Source: Tolypeutes matacus (lineage: Eukaryota > Chordata > Mammalia > Cingulata > Chlamyphoridae). From it: a DNA stretch of 64,000 bases. Of this stretch, positions 11,463 to 22,499 are shown piece after piece. Both the position numbers and the translations under genes were made by a program. Where the stretch lies: the NCBI GenBank assembly GCA_026826555.1, contig JAKSZT010033094.1, positions 1,045,799-1,109,798 of the forward strand, written 5' to 3'. The notes below the pieces were generated by a model. The model ran no database searches. It saw only the letters and a list, made by a program, of their open reading frames with translations, and was not told the origin of the DNA. Numbering within the stretch: the first letter of the stretch is position 1; each line of letters starts with the position of its first letter.

Positions 11463-12048
11463 TGAAACTGCCACCTACTAACCCACTTTCCAAAGTAGCC
11501 CCTACTTTACTGGCTTGCAGAAGTTTCTACTTCCCTTTTCTTAGAACTCCCATCTCCTTATGTTTATTCATAAGAGGCTTGCTTCACCACAAGATAAGAT
11601 CCTGTTTTCCTCTTCCCCTGTAGCACTTGCTAAAGCTGGTTTTAACAGGTTCTAGCCACAGCGGCTTGTGCAAAAAGAAGAAGCCCTGACCTAAAGCTAC
11701 TTATACCTAATTATAATCATAATAGTAAAAAATCACACCCACTCATCATGCTAAGCTGCCACTTTTTAACACACGATGCACGAAGTAGCCTGATTTATAA
11801 TAGCACATGCTCCTTTACCCTGCCCCCTGACCCCATCTTCTCACCCCATCCTGTCACTCCTCTAGACAACCACCCTCCTAACTACATTAAAACCCCAAAC
11901 CTCTGTAGCTCAGGGAGACAGATCTGAATTCCCCTCAAGCTCCTGTCTCCTGCTGGGCTGGCCTTGCAATAAACTCTTCTCTCAAAATCCTGGTGTCACT
12001 GAATTGGCTCCCATGTCATTGGGCAACAAGCCCACTTGGGTGGTAACA
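11463..12048 (+). mobile_element. Solo LTR (class I-like)
   Basis: It begins TGAAACTGCC and ends GGTAACA. Perfect 4-bp duplications, CTAT, lie at 11459-11462 and 12049-12052. A polyadenylation signal AATAAA sits at 11968-11973, about 75 bp from the end. Its start and end match the LTR at 24956-25468. No internal retroviral sequence adjoins it, so it is a solo LTR left by recombination. A 4-bp duplication suits gammaretrovirus-like elements. Confidence 0.82.
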
Positions 12049-12259
12049 CTATGAAAATAAACTCTAAATATATGAGCCCCGCCTTATAAGTGAAAATATA
12101 CTAATAAGCCAAGCTCTCGATCTTAAAGCTTGCACTTACAAAATTTATTTCTGTAATAACAAATTAAAGCCTAGTTATAACTAATGCCTAAGAATCACTC
12201 CCCTGAAAACCTCCTTGTTGCTCCAATATGGCCCCTCTATAAGCCAACTATAATAATAA

Positions 12260-12625
12260 AATAAACTCACCTTCCCGCCTACATGGGACTTCCATGGATA
12301 AGCTTCCCTGGCATTGAGGGATTAATGCCAAGTGTTGATCAGCAACGCTTTCGGAGAAAGATCTTGATCAAAAGGGGGAAATGTTTAAAAAACAAAACAA
12401 AACAAAATTAAGTTCTATGACTATGAGATTTCTAATGGAGTCAGGAGGTCATTCTAGAAGTCACTCTTACGCAGGTCTCAGCCAGATATCACGAACTGCC
12501 ACAGTATGGAAAGCCTCAAGCCACAAAGTTCCCCCAAACCCTAGGGATATCCAGACACCATAAACAAATCACATGGCTACAAAAAATCAACACCCCCTCA
12601 GTGAGCTCTATCACATGGTTATATT
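12260..12625 (+). mobile_element. Fragment homologous to the long L1 3'UTR
   Basis: The stretch 'CCCTGGCATTGAGGGATTAA' and the following AAAAGGGGGAAATGT correspond in order to about 1885-1965 of the first L1 tail. Similarity can be followed to the GTGAGCTCTATCACATGG segment. Confidence 0.55.
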
Positions 12626-13608
12626 CACTTGTGATCTTTTCTTTAAACCTATCCTTTTCAATTTACTTGTTAAATTTATTTCTCAAAGACTTAAAGACTC
12701 TGTATTGTTCCTATGCTGATTTTAACCCTGAAGTCCAAAGATACCAGTCCCTCCAAGAGCAACAACTTAGAACTCACAGGAAAAAAAAAATGCATCCATC
12801 TACATGCAAAGCAGTTTCATTCCTCATCCCCACATCAATGACCTTAATCAGCCAAAAGCAGCTAGCATGGTCATTAACCCATATCCTTATATCTTTCAAG
12901 ATTGAGGAATGATCAAAATTCAAGGGGGGATTGAAACCATCAGCAGACAGTGCTTCCCTGCTCTGTGCCCCATCTCCCTTCCAAGCAGCCCAAAGCAGAC
13001 TCATTAACCCTTACTTATTGTTATAACTACATGTCCTAGACCTCCCTATGGTCTCCCTTCCCCTCCTTATGACTTCCTTGCAACCTGAGCCCTTATAGCC
13101 AATCTAATCTAGCCCCAACTGAAGCAGGCTAGTAAGATAGGGAATCAATCGATGGATCCGGAACCTGGCAAGAAGTCCACGTGGATATTGATACCCCCAA
13201 GAAGGCTGGTGGTAGACGGTCACTCTGGAAGCCAGGAGAAGCCCTGGATATTCTCCAGGGACATTATCATTAGGCCATTCCCAGGAATTGATGGGTGGGG
13301 TAATCAATCAAAACAGCAAAATCTGGGACTCCTCCCATGCCATTAGCAAAGGGGTGGAATAATTAATGGTTTAAAAAGCTCTCCCCCAACTCTCTCTCTC
13401 TCTCTCTCTTGCCTTCTGCGCCCTGCTCTCTCCATGTTCCCCCTGCATGGATCAACACGCAAGTAAAACCTGGGCATTTATAATCTATAATGGGAAATTG
13501 TAGTCTGTAAATCAGTCGTCTTTATCACTCCCTTTTCCGGTGTGTGCATAGTTTCTATCGGACCTAGCAAGAGGGTGGAGACTCAACCTGAGTCACGCCT
13601 CATTGACA
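12626..13608 (+). mobile_element. Possible ERV 3' end: polypurine tract plus LTR
   Basis: A purine run (AAGGGGGGA near 12922-12930) is followed directly by TGAAACCATC at 12932, the usual arrangement of a polypurine tract and LTR start. The candidate LTR runs to CATTGACA at 13608. It includes a CT repeat at about 13391-13410 and a TTTAAAAAG box near 13370. An open frame at 12601-12912 has a hydrophobic N-terminal half but no recognisable family. No 5' LTR is seen, so the call is tentative. Confidence 0.35.
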
Positions 13609-15064
13609 TAGCCCTGTTGAAAACATTGTTTACACCCATAGGAGTGGATCAGTTCACAAACATGATCTTTCTCTTTTGGGGTTTCAAAAAATAATTTCAA
13701 ACTGCCACAATTCCCATCTGTGTATGCCCTCATTTTCATGCCTGAAATGTAGTCCTCCCCTCACTAATAATTTGTGAACGCCAAATGAATTTTTAAGTCC
13801 TGAAATGTCTCAGCCTTTAATAGGTCTCTATAAGCATGTTCTCAGCGGAGACCCTGCTTGCTCCCATTTTGCAGGAAAGAATGAAAACCTCCCTCCTTTC
13901 AAGGTGAGATTTGGGGTGGAGATGGGTATCCATGTGCCCTGATAAAAGGAACCCAGCTGTGGAGGTGGATGCATCAGTTTTCCCTTTCCTGTAATCATTC
14001 AACATATGGATTATTTATTTCCAGAAGGCAGCTTATAGTATTGTATTTGATATACCCCAGTAAGTGTCTGAGCTCAGATAGAATGCTGTCAAGGCAGTTT
14101 AGTGTGGGTTTTTAGAACAGGCTCTAACCCTGTCTGGAGTCTCCGGTGGATCTTTTCCTGTGGAATAGGAGACTAAGTCATACTTTAAGATCATGTGTTT
14201 TGCCTTTGTTCCTAAATCCCATAATTGATTCTAATCACTTTTTTCAAATGCAGAGATACTGGAAGGTAGAAGTTCAAGTTAGATCTTGTGATACATCCAT
14301 TTCATTTGCCTTGTCACTATTACAAGGTGGAAGATATGAAAACATCGATGAACTCCACAAATGACACCTCTGAATTAAGAACTGTGGCAAAATGCGTTGA
14401 GGGGGAGCTCTTATTTGGCAAATTAATTTATAACTTGTTCACAGTTTAAAAAAAAAATCAGAATAGATCATAAAAGAGGTAACTGGGAGCACAATTATTC
14501 TCAGCTGTTTACTTTTTTCCCACATGAACCTCACAGTAGACCTCTACAGGTTCCATTTTCCTCCTGTTTATATATAGCAGAGAGGCAGAAGGAGCTGAAG
14601 ACATGTTCCAGACACTGGGACAGCTGGAGACCAATACGCTGGCAGTCCAGCTCCTAAGACACTTGAATATACCTTGTAGGGTATAGACATCATGTACTCC
14701 AAGGTGCTCAAGGATGGATCAGCCTTTCAGCAATAGAGTTCATCTTCCTGGTGTAAAACAATTTTTCAGTTCCAATTAATTTGTTTTTCAGTTCCCAGGA
14801 TGGAGCTTATGGAAGAAAATCATGAGGATGAAAAATAAAAGTGCTTCTATACTGCTTCCTTAGAAATCCCCCACTGGGAGCACTGGCAGGGATTCTTCGG
14901 GACAGGTTCAGGGGAGCATATGGGAAGGGCCTCAACCACCACCATGCTTGAGCAGCCTCCCTGCTGGGCTTCTCCACCCCTGCAGCTTTCTGGGCCCCAG
15001 GCTGGAAATACTGGCTTGGGCCAGCACTGCTTCTAGCTGGCCTGTGATCCTGAACAGGTGATCT
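13609..15064. other. Unassigned non-coding stretch
   Basis: I see no gene, splice-competent exon or confidently named repeat here. The sequence just upstream of the CpG-rich region is of ordinary composition. Confidence 0.4.
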
Positions 15065-15072
15065 TCCTAGAG

Positions 15073-15546
15073 CAGGGGTTCTTAACCTTTTTTGTTCCAC
15101 TGACCCCTCTGTTAGTCAGGTGAAAAACCACGGACCCCTTTTCAAAATGTAGCAGCAGATAGTTTCATGACACTCAACATTGGTATGTCTTTAAATTAAA
15201 ATTTAGGATTATTCAAAATTACATTTTATAACTTTTCCATAATTTCAATACCCAATAACCTAATACACTTCAACATCTATTCAAACGATCATTTTCGGTA
15301 AACATTTAGAAATTCGAGTTTTCTCACGGCTTTATAAAACCATCTTGGCCATCCTTACCAACACTTTTGCAGGCAGTTATCCACTGCACTCAGAACAGGC
15401 TACATCAAAATAAAAATCATACCAAGTCCACACTATAATATGTATTATTTAATAAATATATCACACCCACACCAACATATCCCCACAAGAATAATGTTTT
15501 TTGAACTTTCAATTCGAGCTCACACACCTTTGGTTAAGAACCCCTG
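15073..15546. mobile_element. Non-autonomous hAT-type DNA transposon
   Basis: The ends are perfect 15-bp inverted repeats, CAGGGGTTCTTAACC at the left and GGTTAAGAACCCCTG at the right. The 8-bp duplication TCCTAGAG occurs at 15065-15072 and 15547-15554. The CAGGG termini and 8-bp duplication fit the hAT superfamily. At 474 bp with no open frame it is a MITE-like deletion derivative. It lies just upstream of the zinc-finger gene's likely promoter. Confidence 0.88.
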
Positions 15547-15589
15547 TCCTAGAGCCTGGATAAGTTCAGCTACAAACTGTGGCTATCTC

Positions 15590-16084
15590 CTGACTGTTCA
15601 GGGCGGAGGGTCAGGGGGAGGGAGGAGGCGGACTCGTAGCGGGCGTGGCTTCTGTTGGGAGTCACATGGGAGGTCGCTGACACCCTTTGTCGTGCGTCTG
15701 GAGCTTTATCTAAGGCTTTCGCAGATGCGTGGGGGGGTGGGGAGAACAGCCCCGGTTGCAGGGTTGACGCGCTCCGAGGAGTGTGGACAAGTAGAGGAGA
15801 CCACCCTGCTCCTCCTCCGGCTGATTCTTCTTCCTGACCTTCATGTTGACTCTGCTGAGGAGTCCACTTCTCCGGGGCTCAGTCACTGACACGGAGTAAG
15901 CTGAACACATCTCAGTGGTTCAGCCAGAGGGCCAGGCTAGCGTGCACTAGAGTCAGAAAGCCTCCTGCCCTGCGCGCCCTGGGCCCTCAGGCACCCCCTC
16001 CTCAACCTCAGACCCCACCAGAAACTTCCCTGGGACCCGCACGGGAGCGCCGGTGACTCTGGGACAAGTCCGGGGACGTCCACA
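15590..16084 (+). promoter_or_regulatory. Likely CpG-rich promoter and non-coding exon 1 of the KRAB-ZNF gene
   Basis: This is the most CpG-dense stretch in the window apart from young SINEs. GC-box-like motifs (GGGCGGAG near 15602, GGGCGTGGC near 15640) lie upstream of a strong donor, CA|GTAAGTG, with the exon end at 16084. KRAB-ZNF genes usually have a CpG-island promoter, a short untranslated first exon and a long first intron. The start codon exon follows at 33503. The transcription start is not determined. A divergent transcript from the same island is possible. Confidence 0.55.
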
Positions 16085-18294
16085 GTAAGTGAAAAGCCTC
16101 CTGTTTGCAGCCTGACATTGGGAGGGAGTTTTGCCGGGACTACCGCGAGATGTTTATTTCTTAAAGAGCGAGCACAGAACCTTCATTGCCTTCACTGTTA
16201 CCGTGTGAATGATTCTTTACATTCTCATTTAATGTTTTTGCAACACTTATTTGACGTTAAGTATCCATTTACTTGAGGGGGTTACCAGCACGAAATCTGG
16301 CATAATGCAGGGTTTTATAGCGAGTCAGGATTGTTCTTGGAGATAATTCTAAAACAGCAGAGAAAAGGAAAAAGCATATCCAACGCTGAAACGAATATGC
16401 AAAATATTGGAACCTTCCATTGGGTAAGTTGGGGACAGGTCAGTCCTGGCTGAGCCACGTTGCAGCTCGCGGGGAAAGGGAAAATGGTGCCCTTTTGTCT
16501 ATGCTTTTATTAAATTTTTTTGTCAGTTGTTTTTATCCTGAAACGCTAAGGTAGTTGAAAAAAATTTTGAGTACGAGTATTGAAACTCCCAACTTAATTT
16601 AATTTTAAATACCCTTTTCACTTTTAAAAATCAAAATTTTTATAATTTTAATTTCCTGGTTTTAATGGAAACAAACATGTGCCGTTGGAGAAATTACAGA
16701 ATGAGCTGTATGGCCACGAAAGCGTTTATTTGGGGTCTTAGAGTTACGATTCGGGGAAAACAGATTCAGGTAGCAGCCCAAACTGTGTCCCGTCTTGGGG
16801 CTTCCAAGCAACGGTTTTTAAAGAAAAAAAATTAGTTTGTAAAGAATTATGATGGGATATTTAGGGCTTTCCAAATGTCGGTCAAGTTAGACAGTTACTG
16901 ATTACTTTAACTTGTAGTTGTTTTATGGCATCCAGATGTCTTCAGAAACATTTTGCTTTTGGTTTTGCATACCTTGGCAATTTGGGTTATCAGGCTGAGA
17001 CTTGTTTCATAGTAACCTTCTGAATGGCTTCCCGACTCCATTTTAAATTTCTTAGCCATAGTAGCTCCATTTTGTTTTATTTATTTTCTCATTTGTCAAT
17101 AACATTTTTGAAAAATACTTTAGTCATCCCTGTTTCTGTATATATGTCACTTCCAAATTAGGATAAGTTTGAACAAAGTAAAATTCGTGCATTAAGAGAA
17201 ATCAGTTTTTGAAGATCAAAACACAACGATGATTTTTAGTTCCTACTATTGCATACTGCTTAAAACTAGGATGAAATTTGTTAGTATAGTTAAGGGCCAA
17301 GTCAATGACTGCTTTTTTGTAAATTAGGTATATTCATTAAAACTAAATTTCTCCTGTTAAAAATTCCAAATCTGAAAGCACTTAATTTTGCATCTCCATT
17401 TGAATGGCAAAATTGGCACATCTATAATTTCAATTTTTAGGTACCTCTTTCCCATAGCAATCAATATTTCCTCTGATAAATAGCCATTTTCAAATTCTTT
17501 GCTTTTCTTTTTTCTCTTTTCAAATTTGAAAATAGAGATAATTTTCTAAAATTTCTCTCCATTATTATTCACTAGTCCTAACTTCAGTGAATTTTGACCT
17601 AAAAGGGCCCTCTCTGAAACTGAAATCTCATCATGTTACAGTCCTGCTTTAACTTTTTACATGGATTTCCACCGGCCTTAGCACAAGGACCATAGGACTT
17701 AAAATTAATGGCCTTTAGTACCTGAATGCTCCTTTCAGCTGCCCTTTCCAGTCCAGTTCACTCCATTTGCCTGCAGTGTATTCTGCTTTCACTTTTTGAG
17801 AAGAGCAGGCTCTGTTTTCTCATGGATTTTATGCATGTATCCTTTAAACTAATTCATACCCCAAGCAAATTTTCGGAGACTTTGTCCAGCCAAATCCTTA
17901 AGGTGTCAGGTAACATACTTGTTCTTCCAAGAATTTTCATCATCTGCCTGAAGTCCTTCGGTATTATGTACACAAGTTTATCTTATCATTTTACTCTAAA
18001 TTATCTCTTCTACACTAAACTTAAACTCCAAAGAGCAGATGATTGATCGTTTGATTTGCCAGTATATTCCCACTCCCTGGTACAGCCCTATCTCAAACTG
18101 ATCATCACTTGCCTCTGGAATGTTACAGAACAGCTAGACTAGAAAGATGAAGGATAACATGAAAATATGAGTTACATGATGGAAACATAAAAATATAATT
18201 CATGAACACATAAAATACCTGCTATTAAATACCCATGATAGCTTTTTTTTTTTTTTTTTCCAGAACAGTGAATTTTAAAGAGTAAATCTATAAG
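16085..18294 (+). other. Intron 1, unassigned part
   Basis: Intron sequence by inference from the donor at 16085. No repeat or gene is recognised. The open frame at 17726-18046 shows no family motif. Confidence 0.4.
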
Positions 18295-18960
18295 AAGGCT
18301 TGTGTTTCTAGGAATTTGTCTATAATACGTTGGCATACAATTTTATTTGCTCTTCATTTTCTAGTTCCTTCAGGTTATTGATTTGAGATGTTATGTTATT
18401 ATGTTATTGATTTGAGATAGTTGTTCTTTTAAAATGTAGGTGTTTATGGCTATACATTTCTCTATAAGCAAGGTTTTCACTGCATCCTTTTTAAGTATTG
18501 ATATGTTGTCTATTTGTTTCTGTTTGTCTCAATGTGTTTTCTAAATTCCTTTGTGATTTATTCGGTAACCCACTGGTTATTTAAGAGTTTGTTGTTTAAT
18601 TTCCACATATTTGTAAATTTTCCAGTTGCTCTTCTGCTACTGATTGCTAGTTTCATTCCATTTGGCCAAAGAAGATACTTACTTCAGTGTTTTACATACA
18701 TTGAGGGGTTACATATGTCTAATCTGGGGAATGTTCCATGTGTACTTGAGAAGAATGTATATTCTGCTGGGTCTAATTTGCTTACAGGGTTGTGTAAGAC
18801 CTCTGTCTCCTTACTGATCTTTTGTTTAGTTATTCTATCCATTCTTGAGTTGGGAAATTCAAGTTTCCATCTATTATTGCTGAACTCTCTATATTTTTCC
18901 CTTTAATTCTGTGTTTTTTTTTTTCCTCCATATATTTTTGTGTTGTTTTTCCATGCATAT
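18295..18960 (-). mobile_element. Old L1 ORF2 fragment
   Basis: Reading in reverse, the sequence corresponds to the region between the L1 endonuclease and reverse transcriptase (the 'CACTGGTTATTTAAGAG' and 'TTCTGCTGGGTC' segments are typical of reversed L1 ORF2). It has many stops. Confidence 0.55.
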
Positions 18961-20140
18961 CTATTTATTTAAAAAATCAGTAATATAATAATTTATGATA
19001 TTTTCATCTCAATTTCTAGTGGAAAATTGAGTGCTACATTTTCTTGATAGATTAACTTTGACATTGCTAAATGACCATGTCGCAAAATGCTTATCCATTG
19101 TTGTCTTGGTGGACATTTAAATTTTGGGATATTATGAATAAAAATATTGTCGATATTCATGTACAATTATATACACATTTTCATTTCCCCTGGTGAATAC
19201 CTGGGGATAAAAAAGATTAATCACATGGCAATTTTGTTTCAAATTCTTTTTTTTTTAACAGCTGTGTTTTGGTCAATTTACATGCCCTAAAATTTATTTA
19301 CCAATTTTAATTATACAATTCATTGATTTTTTTGTTGTTGTTGTTGTTAATGGTATGGAATTAAGAAACCTTCACTACTGTCCAATTTTCCCTCTGATCC
19401 ACCTCTAATTTACTCCATAAAGTACATTTGACATTCTTGCTTGCTCTTTATTCTGGACATGCTTCCATCAGTTATCCTCGGGTTAGCAACGCTCTCTTTT
19501 TTCATTTTTATCTGTCCCCACTGTCCTTTCCTTCTCTGTCTCCTTTGCTTTTTCTCCAAAACGTCTAAGCATGAATGTTTCCCCAGGTTTCTGTCATTGG
19601 ACCACTTTCCTTCTTCAGAAACTCAAATCACTCGATTGCATCCAGATGCTTGGCTTTAAACACCGTTTCTTCTGGCGTGAATCCTATGTTTATTAATCCA
19701 CGCAGTCCTATCCTGCAGTTCAGGTTCACTCACAGCTGCCTCCACAGCATAACTCTATGGATGTCTAACTTGCCGAAACCAAACTCTGCAATTCTTTTTT
19801 TTTTTTTTTTTCTACAATTCTTCTTGAACCTACTGTTCCATGGTTTCCCCTTTTCAGTGTAAAGTATCTGTATCTTGACAGGTGTTCAGGCCTCAATTTT
19901 GCCATGTTTCCTGACTTCTTGTTTTCCTCTACCTCATATCCACCTGGTCAGCAAATCCCATACCTCATCTTCAGCTTATGTCCATGCCTGGCCCCTTCTT
20001 TGCTTCCACCTTTCTTTCTTGGTCAGAGCTGCCATTATCTCTGTCAGAATGTCTGTGGTGGCTTCCTAACCGCTCCTCATTTTGCCCCTCACCTCTACCA
20101 ATTCTTAAGTTCATAGAAAAAGGTGTATTTTGATCTTGTT

Positions 20141-20178
<38 letters not shown>

Positions 20179-20179
20179 T
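18961..20179. other. Unassigned intronic stretch with poly(TA) at 20144-20176
   Basis: No gene is recognised. 19255-19345 may be an old L1 tail in reverse. The TA dinucleotide run at 20144-20176 is a simple microsatellite. Confidence 0.45.
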
Positions 20180-20830
20180 GTGCATTGAGCATAATTTATT
20201 ATTCATGATGATCAAATAGTCTGTCTTTTCTCATATTTTCTCTGATCGTTCTATAAATTGCTGAGAGAGTTGTATAAAATCTCCAATTCAGATTTGGGTT
20301 TTTTTATTACATATTGTATTTCTGTCACTTTTTAAAAGCCATGTTATTAGGCATGAATGAGTTTAAATTGCTATATTTTCCTAGAAATTTAAACCATTTT
20401 ATCATAATGAAGGGACACTCAATTTTTAATATTTTGTCCTTATGTCTTTATTTAACATTGACATAGTGACACAAGACCTACCCTTTTTAGTGTATACACA
20501 GTGTATATGTTCCACCTTTCCTGACAACCCTGAAATATGTTTTAGTTGAGTTTCTTATAGACCATAAGTTTTTTTTTTTAAATCCACTCCATAATGTGAA
20601 TTGTTTATGTAGACTTTTTATATTTAATTATTGTTAAACTTGCATTTTAATCTATCTTCATTTCACTGGTGTTCTGTTTATCCCCTCTCTTTTGTTTCTC
20701 CTGAATGCTTTCTACTGGATGAAAATTTTTTTTTTTTTTTTTAACATTCTGGCTTTATTTTAAATTTTGATATTTTGTTTATCATGGATTTTTTTGCATT
20801 AATTTTGATTTTTAAAAAAATATTGCATTA
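20180..20830 (-). mobile_element. Old L1 ORF2 fragment
   Basis: Reverse-oriented decayed L1 endonuclease-region sequence (AAATCTCCAATTCAG, then stretches around TTTATGTAGAC). No intact frame. Confidence 0.45.
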
Positions 20831-20974
20831 AAATGTTATTTTTCCTTGATTGCTGACTTTTTGGCTCCCCCCTAAATGTACATGAGGTGAGTGTCTCACT
20901 TGTCTCACCCGTCATGGGCCTGCAAACTTGTATATAGTTCATGGCCACAGTCTGGTCCACCCTTACACTGCTCC

Positions 20975-21590
20975 ATAGTACTCCAGTTTTTTGTTTTTTT
21001 TTTTAATTAAAGAAGTTGTAGATTTACAGAAAAATCATGCATAAAATACAGTCTTCTCATATACAACTCAATTATTAACATCTTGCATTAGTGTGATACA
21101 TTTGTTATAATTCATGAAAGAACATATTTTCAATTGTTCATTGTTTACAATAGGGTTCACTGTTTATGTTGTACAGTCCTCTTTGTTTTTTAATATTTTT
21201 ATTCTAGAAGCATATATACATCCTAAAATTTCCCCTTTTAACCACATTCAATATATAATTCAGTGCTGTTAATTACATTTACAATGTGTGCTACCATCAC
21301 CACCATCCTTTATCAAAACTTTACGATCAACACAAATAGAAACTTTGTACAATTTAAGCATTAACTTCTCTTTCCCTATCCCCACCACAGACCCTGATAA
21401 CTTACATCTTAGTATTCAAATTACTTTTATGTAATAAAATAAAAGAATTTTGCATATTTGCTATGTTTCATTTTAGGAATTTTTTTTTTAGGCCTTCATT
21501 TATAGGGTATAAAACTTAGAAAGTAAAACATACTCATTATATTTAAATGAATCAAATTACAAATAATACTAAGTTAAGCACTGTCATTGC
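20975..21590 (-). mobile_element. Old L1 3'UTR-like fragment
   Basis: Starts with a T-rich run and continues with sequence of the kind seen at other L1 tails (TAGATTTACAGAAAAATCAT...). It ends where the SINE tail begins. Confidence 0.4.
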
Positions 21591-21594
21591 TTTT

Positions 21595-21783
21595 ATTTTT
21601 ATTTTTATTTTTAAAGATTTTATTTATTTATTCATTTGTCCCCCCCTTGCTGCTTGTGCTCGCTGGGTCAGCTAACCATGCCGTGCGGGCGGGCTTGCCT
21701 TCACCAGGAGGCCCCGGGAACCGAACCCGGGGCCTCCCATATGGTAAACGGGAGCCCTACTGATTGAGCCACAGCCGCTTCCC
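21595..21783 (-). mobile_element. DAS-type tRNA-derived SINE
   Basis: Nearly the same sequence as the SINE at 3140-3337, including the CpG-rich body and both Pol III promoter boxes, with only scattered differences. This indicates a young subfamily. It is inserted at the 3' side of the MZT1 retrocopy. Confidence 0.9.
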
Positions 21784-21789
21784 TAAGCC

Positions 21790-22440
21790 CAATACACTTT
21801 AATCCGTAATTATTATGCCGTAGATTAAAGTATATAATGGAAATGACAACAAATCATAACTACAACATCACTACTGATGGGCTCCACTAGACTTTGAATA
21901 GGCATAGCAGATGCGCATGTTTGATAGACTGCTTAGAAAATTAAAGCTGTCAAAGCTATAAATAAGGAATACAGAAATAAGAACACAGCAATTCCAAAGC
22001 ATTAGGACTATTAAAAAATGAATAAGATGTGAAGTAAACACATCTGATCTGATCGTTCTCTCTGTAAGCTGCTTTCCACTGATTTATAAAGATATGGCTT
22101 TATAATTCTTTAAAAAAGGAAAATCTACACTGCTGCTTGCAGTAATTTCATTCTACATTCTTGACTACAATGCAGTCTTCAAATCTTGCAGAGCTTGACA
22201 TATTTCATCAGGATTTCTCCAGAAAGTCAACTTGTCATATTTTCAGCAGCCTTTAGTGCTTCAGTGGCCTTGCAGAATTTCTTAATAACTGATGATAAAG
22301 CTTCTTGGTTAATTCCTTGTTCACAAAGTTGTACACAAATAGACAGAGTTTCCATATTCAAAATTCTTGAAGTCTCAAGCAGAACGGCCATGCATTCATA
22401 TTCGCCACCGCCAAGGCCACTCAGGCCGAAGGAGGTGAAG
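21790..22440 (-). pseudogene. MZT1: MZT1 (MOZART1) processed pseudogene
   Basis: On the minus strand, codons ending at 22227 read [16 protein letters not shown], then EALSSVIKK and [14 protein letters not shown], matching the C-terminal two-thirds of the gamma-tubulin-complex protein MOZART1 (82 residues in humans, from memory). There is no intron. The N-terminal part is scrambled by deletions around 22395-22430, and the four codons for TGLD before METLS are missing. A CpG-rich remnant near 22405-22430 matches the Ala-rich N-terminus. The 3'UTR continues towards 21790, where a SINE interrupts it. It lies antisense in intron 1 of the zinc-finger gene. A loss-of-function retrocopy is the best reading. 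Confidence 0.85.
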
Positions 22441-22499
22441 GGGCTTTTATTTTTAATTTTATGTTTATACACTTAAACTTTACAGTCCACATCTCACAT

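Noticed and set aside
12601..12912. 103-codon open frame with a hydrophobic start, a possible retroviral envelope end
   Set aside because: No diagnostic motif. Kept only as part of a tentative ERV 3' region.
22186..22476. 96-codon plus-strand open frame
   Set aside because: Antisense shadow of the MZT1 retrocopy.
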